From JAXDMK01 sp963765955 (GTDB lineage Bacteria > Actinomycetota > Acidimicrobiia > Acidimicrobiales > AC-14): a DNA stretch of 64,000 bases. A program made the position numbers and the translations under genes. This document shows, piece after piece, positions 49,074 to 57,966 of this stretch. Each line of letters begins with the position of its first letter. Position 1 is the first letter of the stretch. The DNA is taken from assembly GCA_963765955.1 (NCBI GenBank), contig CAVXYA010000011.1:1-64000 (forward strand). Reading direction: 5' to 3'. The notes under the pieces are model-generated. The model saw nothing but the letters and a program-made list of their open reading frames with translations. It had not been told where the DNA came from and did not search any database.

Positions 49074-49433
49074 ATGGAGATGCCGAAGCCGAGCGAGGAG
49101 GACAAGGAGTTCTTCCGCTCGCTCGTCCCGGACGAGCCCGGGGTGGAGGTCAAGCCCATGTTCGGCAACCTGGGGGCGTTCGTGAACGGGAACATGTTCA
49201 TGGGCCTGTTCGGCGCCCAGGTGGGGCTGAAGCTGGACGACGCCGACCGGGAGCGCCTGACGTCGGAGCACGGTGGTGGCCCGTTCGGACCGGCCGAGCG
49301 GCCGATGGGGGGCTACGTGAGCCTGCCCACAGCCTGGCGGGAGCGCCCGTCGGAGGCCGAGCCGTGGGTATCCCGTTCCCTCGCCCTGGTCGGCGCTCTG
49401 CCGCCGAAGGCCAAGAAGCAGGCGAAGAAGTAG
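49074..49433 (+). CDS. TfoX N-terminal-domain protein
   Basis: A 119-residue protein of the TfoX_N family: EVKPMFGNLGAFVNGNMFMG followed by LFGAQVGLKLDDADRERLTS, PFGPAERPMGGYVSLPTAW and WVSRSLALVGALPPK. The C-terminus is a Lys-rich tail (KAKKQAKK). The family name comes from the competence regulator, but single-domain members such as this have no known role. The ATG at 49074 is preferred over GTG 49071. A 7-base inverted repeat follows the stop. Confidence 0.85.
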   Translation: MEMPKPSEEDKEFFRSLVPDEPGVEVKPMFGNLGAFVNGNMFMGLFGAQVGLKLDDADRERLTSEHGGGPFGPAERPMGGYVSLPTAWRERPSEAEPWVSRSLALVGALPPKAKKQAKK

Positions 49434-49435
49434 CC

Positions 49436-49467
49436 GTCGGCGTGCCCGCCGACTTACAAGCTTGTAA
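49436..49467. promoter_or_regulatory. Terminator hairpin followed by a palindromic operator upstream of nurA
   Basis: GTCGGCG, TGCC, CGCCGAC (49436-49453) ends the tfoX-like gene. It is followed at once by TTACAAG-CTTGTAA (49454-49467), a perfect 14-base palindrome 30 bases before the nurA ATG. The palindrome is AT-rich in GC-rich surroundings, typical of a repressor or activator site. The identity of the regulator is unknown. Confidence 0.5.
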
Positions 49468-49497
49468 CTGTCGCACCACCTTGGCACGCTGGTAGGG

Positions 49498-50484
49498 ATG
49501 GTTACTGCAACGGCGCCCCCTTCCACGCTCGCGATTGCCGCTGAACGGCTGGCCGCGCTGCTCACCGGTGGGGGCGACGCCATGAGCGATCCCAACGGCA
49601 GCGATCTCGTGTTCGACCGCCAGATCACGCCCCGTCCGCTGGCCCGCTCGGCCGCGCCCGAGGAGGTGTGGGCGGTCGACGGCGGCCAGGCCCTGGTGGC
49701 CGACGCCCGCTGCCTGCAGTTGGTGATCACCCGGGCTGCCCGCGTCCGGTTCCGCGACGGCGAGTGCCGTGAGTTCGAAGGCGAGATGCAGGCCCGCCTG
49801 GTGGGCTGCGGCGAGGAGCGGGCGGTGGCCGCCGCCCTCGGGCTCGACATCCGGGCCGACGCCGCCGTCGACCTCAACCTCCTGCGCGACCGCGAGGAGT
49901 GGGTCGCGGTCGAGCAGTGCGTGGCCGAAGCCGAGGCGGGGGCGGTGGTGCTCATCGACGGCGACCTGGTGCCCGACTGGCGCATCCCGTCCCGCTGGCT
50001 GAAGGGCCTGTTCGAGCGGGCGGCGGCGGCGGGCGTGGTGCTGGCCGGCGTCACCAAGCGGTCGTCGCTGGCCCGGGGCGGGGCGCCCCTCGTCGGCCAG
50101 CTCGAGCTGGAGGCACAGTCCGCCCTCGGCGCTCGGTCGATGTGGTGGACGCCGGTGGCCCGCACCCGGCCCGACGTCGACGCCGGCATCCAGGTGGTGG
50201 TCGCCCGCCTCGACCCCGACGCCCGGTTCGCCTTCAGGATCGACCTCCCGGGGGCGGTCGACGCCGAGCCGGTGCTGTCCGCCCTGGCCGGCCTGTCCGA
50301 CGACGCCGCCTTCCCCGGCTACCCGTACCCGCTGACGGTGGCCGACCGCCTGGCCGCCTGCCCGAGCTGGTTGCGGGACGAGGCGTGGATGGAGGTCGAG
50401 GGCCACTTCGACCGGGTGGGCGTGCCCTACGACGTCCGGGAGCGGGCCTTCGCCGACCGCCACGGCCTCATGGAGCGGTTCTAG
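49498..50484 (+). CDS. nurA: NurA-domain nuclease
   Basis: A 328-residue protein of the NurA family, a Mn-dependent RNase H-like 5' to 3' nuclease that works with the HerA translocase in DNA-end resection. The catalytic strand is EEVWAVDGGQALVADAR (Asp about residue 60). The later acidic residues are in AGAVVLIDGDLVPDWRIP. Other family segments are GVVLAGVTKRSSLARGGAPL and GIQVVVARLDPDARFAFRID. It is the first gene of the operon nurA-herA-(repeat ORF)-sbcD-sbcC, with herA starting directly at its stop. A palindrome lies upstream of the start. Confidence 0.85.
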   Translation: MVTATAPPSTLAIAAERLAALLTGGGDAMSDPNGSDLVFDRQITPRPLARSAAPEEVWAVDGGQALVADARCLQLVITRAARVRFRDGECREFEGEMQARLVGCGEERAVAAALGLDIRADAAVDLNLLRDREEWVAVEQCVAEAEAGAVVLIDGDLVPDWRIPSRWLKGLFERAAAAGVVLAGVTKRSSLARGGAPLVGQLELEAQSALGARSMWWTPVARTRPDVDAGIQVVVARLDPDARFAFRIDLPGAVDAEPVLSALAGLSDDAAFPGYPYPLTVADRLAACPSWLRDEAWMEVEGHFDRVGVPYDVRERAFADRHGLMERF

Positions 50485-52078
50485 ATGGTCGCCGAGAGCG
50501 CGGGGACGGCTGTTCGGCAAGAACGTCCTCGAAGGCGTCTTTCGGGCCGGGCCCGACGAGGACCTGTTCCTGGGCGAGCTGCTGGTGGCGGTCGACGAGG
50601 CCACCGGCCGCCGCTACCTGTTCCGCATCGTCGACGTCACCTACGGCAGCGAACACCGCGAGCCGGGGTGGGCCGAGCGGGTGGCGGGCACCCTCCTGGC
50701 CGACGACGACCGGGGCGACGACGGCGCCCACCGCCTCTACGAGCAGGCCCGGCGCACCTACCGGGTGGCCACCTGTCGCTGCCTGGGCTACCTCACCCCT
50801 GACGGACTCGAGTTCCGCAAGCCCAAGAGCCTGCCCACCCAGTTCTCCCGGGTGGTGGCGCCGGAGCCGGCCGACTTCGCCTTCCTGTCCACCCGCATGG
50901 GCGATCTGCCGGTGGGGTCGCTGCGCAGCGGCGAGACGGTCGTCGACTTCGAGGTCGGCATCCCCGGCGACAGCCTGGCCACCCACGTGGGCATCTTCGC
51001 CACCACCGGCATGGGAAAGTCCAACCTGATGATGGTGCTGGCGGGCGGGGTCATGCGGGCCCAGGGCCGCTACGGGCTGCTGCTGGTCGACCCCCACGGC
51101 GAGTACCGCACCCAGCTCGCCCGCCACCCGTGGGCGGCCGACCGGCTGCGCACCTACGCCGCCCGGTCCCTGCCCAACACCTCGAGCTTGCGGGTCGGCC
51201 TGGGCGAGCTCACCGTCGACGACCTGCGCACCGCCTACGACTGGAGCCGGCCCCAGGAGGAGGCCCTGTTCGAGTTGGAGCGCCACTACTCGCGGGGCCC
51301 GGCGTCGGGCGTGGGGGCCGAGGGACTGTCGTGGCTGCTCGAGTTCTCCACCGTCGAGGACCTGCCCGGCTTCCGCGACGTCGAGCTCAGCTCGCGGGTG
51401 GCGCTCAACACGCTGCAGGTGGTCCACCGGCGGGCCCGGCGCATCGTGGAGCTGCCGTGCATCGCGGCCGACGCCCACGTGTCGGTGGGGGCGGCCGTGC
51501 TGCGCGACCTGCGGGAGGGCAAGGTGGTCCTGGTCGACGTCAGCGGGCTGGGGTCCACCGAGGAGGTGCTGGTGGCCTCCTTCCTCACCCGCAAGGTGCT
51601 CGACGAGTGGTCGTCGGCCTACCTCGACCATCCCGAGGTCCACGAGCGCCTGCCGGTGGTGGCCATCGTGCTGGAGGAGGCGCAGCGGGTGCTGTCGGCC
51701 AACAAGGACAAGGAGTCCAACGTCTTTCCCCGGGTGGCCCGGGAGGGACGCAAGTTCAAAGTCGGGCTGTGCGCCGTCACCCAGCAGCCCAAGCTCCTCG
51801 ACGGCGAGCTGCTGAGCCAGTTCAACACCTTCTTCGTCCTGGGCCTGGCCGACGAGAAGGACCGCACCATCCTGCGGTCGTCGTCGAAGCAGGACATCTC
51901 CGCCCTCGGGCCCGAGATCCAGACCCTCATGCCGGGCGAGTGCCTGCTGGCCAACCTCCACGCCCCCTTCGCGGTGCCGGCCAAGATCCACCTCTGGTCG
52001 CACGTCGTCCGCGACTGCCCGCCCCCGCCCGTCCCCCGCCCGTCGGTCCCGCCCAACATCGCCGCGTTGGTGGACTGA
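50485..52078 (+). CDS. herA: HerA-type hexameric DNA translocase ATPase, one frame break
   Basis: About 531 codons. ATG 50485 (MVAESAGT) directly follows the nurA stop. After a frame change near 50507 (one extra G in GACGGCTG) it continues with LFGKNVLEGVFRAGPDEDLF and GELLVAVDEATGRRYLFRIV, the N-terminal HAS-barrel. The FtsK/HerA-type motor has Walker A FATTGMGKSNLMMVLAGG, then LLLVDPHGEYRTQL, Walker B VVAIVLEEAQRVL, and FKVGLCAVTQQPKLLDGEL near the C-terminus, all as in archaeal HerA. HerA pumps DNA into NurA during resection. Total length is 3n+1. The stop overlaps the next small frame in TGATG. Confidence 0.88.
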
Positions 52079-52293
52079 TGGACGGCCTGCCCGACGGCGA
52101 CCACGAACTGGTGACACTTCGGGGCGCTATGGCGCCCTCGATCGTCCCCGGTTGGAGCCACCGACACGAACTGGTGACACTTCGGGGCGCTATGGCGCCC
52201 TCGATCGTCACCAGTTGGAGCCACCGACACGAACTGGTGACACTTCGGGGCGCTATGGCGCCCTCGATCGTCACCAGTTGGGACCGCCGGTGA
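52078..52293 (+). CDS. 71-residue repeat ORF between herA and sbcD
   Basis: The frame starts ATG at 52078, sharing the final A of the herA stop (TGATG), and ends TGA at 52291-52293, overlapping the sbcD GTG (GTGA). It is made of three 21-residue units, HELVTLRGAMAPSIVTSWSHR with small changes, after a short head (MDGLPDGD). The tight coupling at both ends would fit a translated gene. The DNA is also a palindromic repeat array, so the frame could be incidental. No similarity to a known protein. Confidence 0.4.
   Translation: MDGLPDGDHELVTLRGAMAPSIVPGWSHRHELVTLRGAMAPSIVTSWSHRHELVTLRGAMAPSIVTSWDRR
52102..52280. repeat. Three tandem 63-bp palindromic units inside the operon
   Basis: Units start at 52102, 52165 and 52228, period 63 bases (21 codons). 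In units 2 and 3 the outer arms are AACTGGTGAC and GTCACCAGTT, 10-base perfect; unit 1 has GTCCCCGGTT on the right side. Inside lies a second stem, GGGCGC-TATG-GCGCCC. Transcribed, each unit would form a nested hairpin between the herA and sbcD coding regions. Confidence 0.85.
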
Positions 52294-53409
52294 GGATCGC
52301 GGCCCTGGGCGACGCCCACCTCGGGCGGTCGTACTACTCGTTCACCACGCCCGAGGGCGTCAACCAGCGCGAGCGCGACTTCGAGGTGTCGTTCGAGGCC
52401 GCGGTCGAGCTGGCCCTGGCCCAGGCGCCCGAGCTGATGATCTGGCTGGGCGACATCTTCGACCACCCTCGTCCCACCTACCGGTCCTTCCGCATCGCCC
52501 AGCGGGCCATGGCCCGGATCCGCCGCCACGGCGTCCCCCTGGTGGTGATCACCGGCAACCACGACACGCCCCGGCTGCCGGGCACGGGCAGCCCCTACTC
52601 GGCCATGGCCGACACGTTCACCGACGTCCACTTCGCCCATCGCCTCCAGTACGAGCGGTTCGAGTTCGCCGGCCTCACCGTCCACGCCGTCCCCCAGATG
52701 CTCACCGTCGCCGACACCCTCGACGCCCTCCACGAGGCCGACCGCAACCGCAGCGCGGGGCGCACCAACCTTCTGCTCACCCACCCCCGGGTGCCCCAGG
52801 TCGAGCCCCGGCACGCCGACATCAACGAGATCGAGGTCGACGCGTCCGAGCTGAAGGCCGATCTGGTCCTGCTCGGCCACTACCACTTCCACACCGAGGT
52901 GGCCCAGGGCATCTGGTACGCGGGGTCCACCGACACGTTCTCCTTCGCCGACAGCCCGGACGAGCCCAAGGGCGTGGTCGTGCTCGACACCGACACCGGC
53001 GAGTGCCGGCACGTCCCCCTCACCGGCCAGCGGCCCCTCCTGACCCTGCCGTCGGTGCACGCCCTCGGGTTGTCGCCGGCCGAGGTCGCAGGCGGCGGTG
53101 CTCGAGCGGGCGGCGGCGGTGCCCGACGGGGCGGTGGCCCGCCTCTACCTCGAGCAGGTGGAGCCGGAGGCCTTCCACCTCCTCGACCGGGAGGCGGTGC
53201 GGGAGGCGTCGTCCAAGGCCCTGCTGGTCAAGCTCGAGCCCCGGTTCCGGGAGTCCGAGGGACACGCCCAGCTCCCCGAGCTGCAGTCGCTCCCGGCCCA
53301 GTGGGGGGAGTACGTCGGCAGCCAGGACCTGGTCGGGTTCGACCGCGACCGCATCCGCACCATGGGTGACGACTACCTGGCCCGGGCGGTCGAGTCGGCG
53401 ACGGATTAG
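52290..53409 (+). CDS. sbcD: SbcD/Mre11-type nuclease, one frame break
   Basis: About 373 codons. The GTG at 52290 begins VRIAALGDAHLGRSYYSFTT. The metallophosphatase motifs are GDAHLGR, WLGDIFDHPR, VVITGNHDTPR, LLLTHPRVP and LVLLGHYHFH, the five-motif set of Mre11/SbcD. After a frame change near 53088-53098 the C-terminal cap continues (AVLERAAAVPDGAVARLYLE, FRESEGHAQLPELQSL). Total length is 3n+1. SbcD with SbcC opens hairpins and trims blocked DNA ends. The start overlaps the repeat ORF stop; sbcC starts 6 bases after its stop. The open frame extends upstream through the repeats, but family alignment favours 52290. Confidence 0.88.
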
Positions 53410-53415
53410 CCCGCG

Positions 53416-55696
53416 ATGCGGATCACCCGGCTGCACCTGCGCAACTACCGGGTCTACGAGGAGCCGCTCGACCTGGAGATCCCCCCCGGCCTGGTCGGCA
53501 TCTACGGGCCCAACGGCGGGGGCAAGAGCACGATCGTCGAGTCGATCCGCTGGACCCTCTTCGGACGGTCGCGCACCGTCCATCGACGAGATCCGCACCG
53601 CCGGCCTCAAGTCCGACTGCGTGAGCGAGGTCGAGTTCGAGCACGAGGGCCACCTCTACCTGGTGCGGCGCACGATCGCGGGGGCGGGCTCGTCGGTGAA
53701 GGCGCAGGCCCACGCCGACGGGATGCAGGTGGCGGAGGGCGTGCGCGACACCGCCCGCTACGTGCACTCCATCCTGGGGATGGACGACGCCGCCTTCCGG
53801 GCGTCGGTGTTCGCCGAGCAGAAGCAGCTGGCCGCGTTCAGCGACCAGGCCCCCGCCGAGCGGCGGCGGCTCGTCCTCCAGCTCCTCGGCATCACGCCCC
53901 TCGACGGGGCCCGCGACCTGGCCCGCAAGGACGCCCGCTCCGCCACCCACACCTACGAGCGGCTCCGCGACATGCTGCCCGACCTCCAGCGGGTGCGGGC
54001 CGAGGTCACCGAGGCCGTCTCCCTGGCGACGGCCCTGGAGTGGAAGGCGTCCGAGCTCGACGCCGCCCTGGAGACGGCCCGCATCCACTTCGAGGCCGCC
54101 CTGCGCACCGCCGACCGGCTGGAGGGGGTCCGCCAGGAGTACGAGCGGCTGGTGGCCGAGGGGCGGGCGGTGCGGGCCGAGCACGAACGGGCGGTCGCGG
54201 CGGCGGCCAAGCTGGCCGAGGAGCTCGAGAGCCTGGAGGCGGCGGCCAACCGGCTGGCGTCGCTCCAGGCCGACGCCGAGGGGTGGCGCGACGCCGAGGC
54301 CCGCCTGCGCCGGATGGAGGCGGTGGTGTCGGCCCAGGCGGCGGTGGCCGCCCTTCCGCCCGCGGCCGACCCGCCGGTTCCCGACGAGGAGGGCTACGAG
54401 GCGGCCCGCAGCCGAGCTCGACACGGCCCGGGCCGAGGTGTCCCGGGTGCAGGCCGTGCTCGACGCCGCCCTGGCCCAGCGGGATCGGGCGGCGGCCGCG
54501 GTCGAACGGTCGGGCGAGCTCACCGGGGAGGGCGACTGTCCGTTGTGCGGGCAGGCCCTGGGCGACGCCTTCGAGGCGGTGCAGGCCCACCGGGCGGCCG
54601 AGCTGGCCGAGGCCGAGGGGGCGCTGGTGGAGGCCGAGCTCGACCGGCGGCGGGCCGGCTTCGCGGCGGGCGTGGCGGCCGAGGCGGCCAAGGCCCTGCT
54701 CCTCGACCTCAGGCTGGCCCGGGAGGCGTGGGCCGCCTACGAGACGCGTCCGGGCCCGGCGGGAGGAGGCCGAGTCGGCCCTGGCCCGGGCCCTGGCCGC
54801 CCACGGCCAGCCGGTGGCGGAGGGCGAGGTGGCGGCCCTGGCGGCCGAGGTCGACCGCCGCCGGCAGGCGGCCGACGAGTGCCAGCGGATCGCGGGCCGC
54901 CTCGAACGGCGGGTGCGGGCCATGACCGAGCTCGACGTCGAGCGGGCGGCGGCCGACGAGAGCAAGGGCCGCCTCGACAACCTGCGGGCCAAGGCCCAGG
55001 GCCTCGACTACCGCCCCGACGACGTGGCCAAGGCGGTGGAGGTCCGCGACCGGCACCGGGCCGCGGCCGACGCCGCCGCCCTCCAGGCGGGGGAGGCCCG
55101 GGTGGCGGCCGTCCAGGCCCGGGCCAAGGCCGACGCCGAGGGCCGGCGGCTGTCGCGACGCCCTCCAGCAGCACGAGCAGCTGGCCGGCCTGGGCGACGA
55201 CGCCCGCCACCTCAGCCGCCTGGCCGACCTGCTCAACGCCTTCCGCAACGAGCTGGTGGCGTCGGTGGGGCCCCGCCTGTCGGAGAAGGCGGGGGCCCTG
55301 TTCGCCGAGCTCACCGACAACGAGTACGACGAGCTGATCGTCAACCCCGAGACCTACGAGATCCAGCTCCGCGACGCCGGCCTGCTCTACGGGATGACGA
55401 GGTTCTCGGGCTCGGAGACCGACCTGGCCAACCTCGCCCTGCGGGTGGCGGTGAGCGAGCAGGTGCAGTTCCAGGCGGGCGGGGCGGTGGGGCTGCTCGT
55501 CCTCGACGAGGTCTTCGGTCCCCTCGACGACGACCGCAAGGAGCGGATGCTGCTGGCCCTCGAGCGGCTGAAGAACCGCTTCCGCCAGGTGCTGGTCGTC
55601 ACCCACGACAACGCCATCAAGGAGCAGCTCCCGGCCGCCATCGAGGTGGTCAAGCTCCCCGGCCGCCGGGCCACCGCCCGGCTGCTCAACGTGTGA
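53416..55696 (+). CDS. sbcC: SbcC/Rad50-type ATPase, four frame breaks
   Basis: About 758 residues once repaired. Walker A is LVGIYGPNGGGKSTIVESIR near the start. The coiled-coil arms carry the zinc hook GDCPLCGQALG (C-x-x-C) in the middle. At the C-terminus lie the ABC signature FSGSETDLANLALRVA, Walker B GLLVLDEVFGPLDDD and the His-switch VLVVTHDNAI. Frame changes fall near 53575, 54413, 54753 and 55155. Each is repaired by removing one base, and the total is 3n+1 as expected for four. Both coil halves stay coiled-coil, so these are probably sequence errors. It partners SbcD; the operon with NurA-HerA mirrors archaeal end-resection clusters. Confidence 0.88.
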
Positions 55697-56105
55697 ACGT
55701 CCTCCACCGTCGAGATGAGGGGCAAGCCCACATGTCGCTGATCGCCGTTCTTGCCGATCCGCAGGGGCCGCGATCAAGCTCTCCACTCGGGGGGCGGCGG
55801 ATGATATCGGACGGTCGACCCGTCGAACCGGCACGTTTGCGCAAAAGGCGACGCTCTGCGGCCATCGACGCTAGAGGCCGCCGCCACTGAGACGGCTGGA
55901 GGAGATTCGTTCGGTTGGCTCCGTCGATACAACCGGCCCCATCGTCACCTACCGGCACATGGAGGGCGGGCAAGCTCGCGCGGCCTATACCCGAACGAGC
56001 GCCTGTCGAGCGCGTGATCGCCCTGCTCGCGCTCGCCAGTGCACGACTCGACCGACCAGACGGATCGCCTGGTGAATCAAGAGCAGGCAACAAGTAGGAG
56101 GACGG
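55697..56105. other. Gap with a possible gene remnant
   Basis: About 400 bases after sbcC. Plus-strand frames include EIRSVGSVDTTGPIVTYRHM and, in another frame, ERVIALLALASARLDRPDGS, ending 6 bases before the next ATG. They look protein-like but match no family I can name. No terminator hairpin is obvious. Confidence 0.3.
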
Positions 56106-56643
56106 ATGGAACAGGATGAGCTTGTCGTGTGGACTCGAGCGGAAGCCAAGCGCCTACGAACCGGGGCTAAGCAGGGCGTGCCCTATCGATCCCCGACAGC
56201 GGCCGTTGACTTTCTCCGCCGACATGCGAGTGCTTCGTCGTTCCACGAGCAAGCAACTCGAGAGGTTCATCGAGATCACGGAGCCCCATAATTTGAGCCG
56301 CCCCAATGTCATCACGTTTCGAATGGGTGCAGCTGTCACCGACTCGCATGTCATTGAGGAGCAGGATACGATCGAGGCGATTTTATTCCGGTTCTACCCT
56401 CGCTGGCACGAGGAGAATGAATCCGATCCGAACTATCGATGGGCACAACATCGTGTGTCCGCTAAGCGCTGCCTTGCGAAGATTCGACGGAAGCAAGAAC
56501 TCGACGAGAAACTTGGCTTTACCGGCCCGCTTCTTAGCAGTGGCGCACTTCATGAATGGGTCTGGGATGCCGCAAGGCCTCAATGCGGAGAGTCGGACAC
56601 CTGGCTGAAGGCGGTCGTACCGCTAGCGGCGTCGAAACCTTAA
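56106..56643 (+). pseudogene. TIGR02391 (Ymh)-like protein, truncated and frame-shifted
   Basis: ATG 56106 gives MEQDELVVWTRAEAKRLRTG, then PTAAVDFLRRHASASS. After a frame change near 56235 it reads KQLERFIEITEPHNLSRPNV, SHVIEEQDTIEAILFRFYPR, RKQELDEKLGFTGPLLSS and GALHEWVWDAARPQ before stopping. The last segment is where the conserved TIGR02391 domain begins (LHPWVW-x-AA-x-x-LW), so that domain is mostly missing. Other members are found next to restriction or phage genes. Less GC-biased than the operon upstream. Probably a decayed accessory gene. Confidence 0.5.
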
Positions 56644-57239
56644 CTCCAGGCTATCAGCAGAAGGTTCGGCCGACGTGATGTGAGTGAAAAAGGCTATGGT
56701 CGAGCCAGCGAACGTTCTCACCGCGACTCGTCGGCCCGAGGTCCAATGCCGCGTCGGCTCAGGAGTTAGATGCAGGATGACGGTAGCGACACCTATCGTG
56801 AACCATACAGAGCGGCGTGCTTTCGTTCGCGGGTGGGGTGCTTCATGGCCATCCGTAGCCCGCTCTCCCATTTGGCACCTGCGGAGATCGAACTGCGATG
56901 AACAGGGAAGCTCTTGGGCGACCATGGCGGCATTTCAGCCTCTTGCGCAACCCTGGATCGACGATGCCGAAGTGGCTGGTGCGCCGAGCGAGGCCTCAAC
57001 GGAGAAGGCGCCCGCACCGAGGGCATGGCCCAGCGTGACCTTGAAGGCTTCGACACCATCAAGTTCGCAGAGCCCCTGCTATGCGCCGGGGATGATCAGA
57101 CCCCGCTCATTTCGAAGGGCGCCATTGTCCGCACTCGTCGGGATGGGCGGCTGAAGCACGGAGCGCTGGTCGCTGAAAGCCCTTGAGCGCTCTGCCGTCC
57201 ACAGGCCGACTGCGTTCCAACGCAGGGTCGGCGAGGATT
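56644..57239. other. 600-base stretch without a supported gene
   Basis: Only short, biased frames; one (56914-57186, plus) contains GFDTIKFAEPLLCAGDDQTP but has no ribosome binding site or family. The stretch may hold remains of the missing TIGR02391 C-terminus and other debris. It ends at the convergent vapC gene. Confidence 0.35.
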
Positions 57240-57629
57240 TCAGAGCACCTCGATGACGCATCGAGCGCCGGGCGCGTTCGCGAGCCGCCGGTCGGCGGTG
57301 AGGAGTGGACCGTCAACCGCTTCGGCGAGGGCGATGTAGCAGCCGTCGTAGGAGGTGACGTTGTCCCGGAGCTCCCATACGCGGGGGAGGAGGGGCTCAG
57401 TTGGAAACACCGAGATAGGGAAGTCGACCAAGTCCTCGAATGCGGCATCGGCCTGCTCACGGGTGATTGCGCCGGCGTTGGCGTGTCGCCGCACGACCGA
57501 CATGACCTCGATCCGGAGGAGGTCCGGGCCGGCGATGGTCTCGCCCCGAAGCCGGTCGCGGAACCGTTGCCCGACCTCGCCGGCGTCGACGATCGCCGAG
57601 GCGATAACCGAGGCGTCAACGACGAGCAC
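57240..57629 (-). CDS. VapC-type PIN-domain toxin (fourth pair)
   Basis: A 129-residue PIN-domain toxin with GTG start. The metal-binding acids are D5 (LVVDASVIAS), E41 (LLRIEVMSVV), D95 (VTSYDGCYIALAEA) and D113 (LLTADRRLAN), all intact. It follows a ribbon-helix-helix antitoxin with a 14-base overlap. The subgroup with SYDGCYIALAE is common in actinobacteria. Target RNA unknown. Confidence 0.9.
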   Translation of the reverse strand: MLVVDASVIASAIVDAGEVGQRFRDRLRGETIAGPDLLRIEVMSVVRRHANAGAITREQADAAFEDLVDFPISVFPTEPLLPRVWELRDNVTSYDGCYIALAEAVDGPLLTADRRLANAPGARCVIEVL

Positions 57630-57846
57630 GTTCGGCGTCTACCGCTTCAATGGCCTCGGAAGGTGAGAGCCGACCCTTGGGCCGGCGCTCGATGCGGTCG
57701 AGCATCTCATCGAGGGTGGGCGCGGCCGCGATGGCCGCGAGCTGGCCGGCAAGGAACTGCTGAAGGGATTGCCCGGCACGTTCGGCTCGACGAACGAGCG
57801 CCTGGTGGACCTCCTCGGGCACGTTGCGGACCTGAACATTCGGCAT
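57616..57846 (-). CDS. FitA-like ribbon-helix-helix antitoxin (fourth pair)
   Basis: A 76-residue protein with the ribbon-helix-helix start MPNVQVRNVPEEVHQALVRR and AERAGQSLQQFLAGQLAAIA, the FitA/VapB pattern, and a basic/acidic tail (RIERRPKGRLSPSEAIEAVD) that would bind the toxin. It is encoded first and overlaps the toxin gene. Upstream, on the minus strand, TAATAT lies 6 bases before the ATG within GCATG/CATGC inverted arms, so the transcript is probably leaderless and autorepressed. Confidence 0.88.
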   Translation of the reverse strand: MPNVQVRNVPEEVHQALVRRAERAGQSLQQFLAGQLAAIAAAPTLDEMLDRIERRPKGRLSPSEAIEAVDAERARR

Positions 57847-57862
57847 GCATGCATATTACATG
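57845..57862 (-). promoter_or_regulatory. Leaderless promoter and operator of the fourth TA pair
   Basis: On the plus strand GCATGCATATTACATGC contains outer arms GCATG and CATGC around the minus-strand -10 TAATAT (57853-57858). The ATG at 57846 touches the palindrome. Repressor binding would cover the -10 and the start site. Seen directly; function inferred. Confidence 0.5.
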
Positions 57863-57966
57863 CGGCGTAGTCTCATGCGCCGCGACCTGGCCCCGGACGC
57901 CGGGTGCCCTCGGGCCAACCTGGGGTGATCCCCGGCTGGCGGTCGGCGCTCGGGCAAGATGGTGGC

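Noticed and set aside
52102..52280. Possible CRISPR or integron attC array
   Set aside because: Units are contiguous and nearly identical with no spacers or cassettes, and no integron integrase is present.
52152..52289. N-terminal extension of SbcD through the repeats
   Set aside because: The frame is open, but the family starts at the strand carrying GDAHLGR right after GTG 52290, and that GTG overlaps the preceding small ORF's stop.
53416..55696. Programmed +1 frameshifting in sbcC
   Set aside because: Four shifts at unrelated sites without slippery sequences, and the same kind of shift in many unrelated genes, fit sequence error better.
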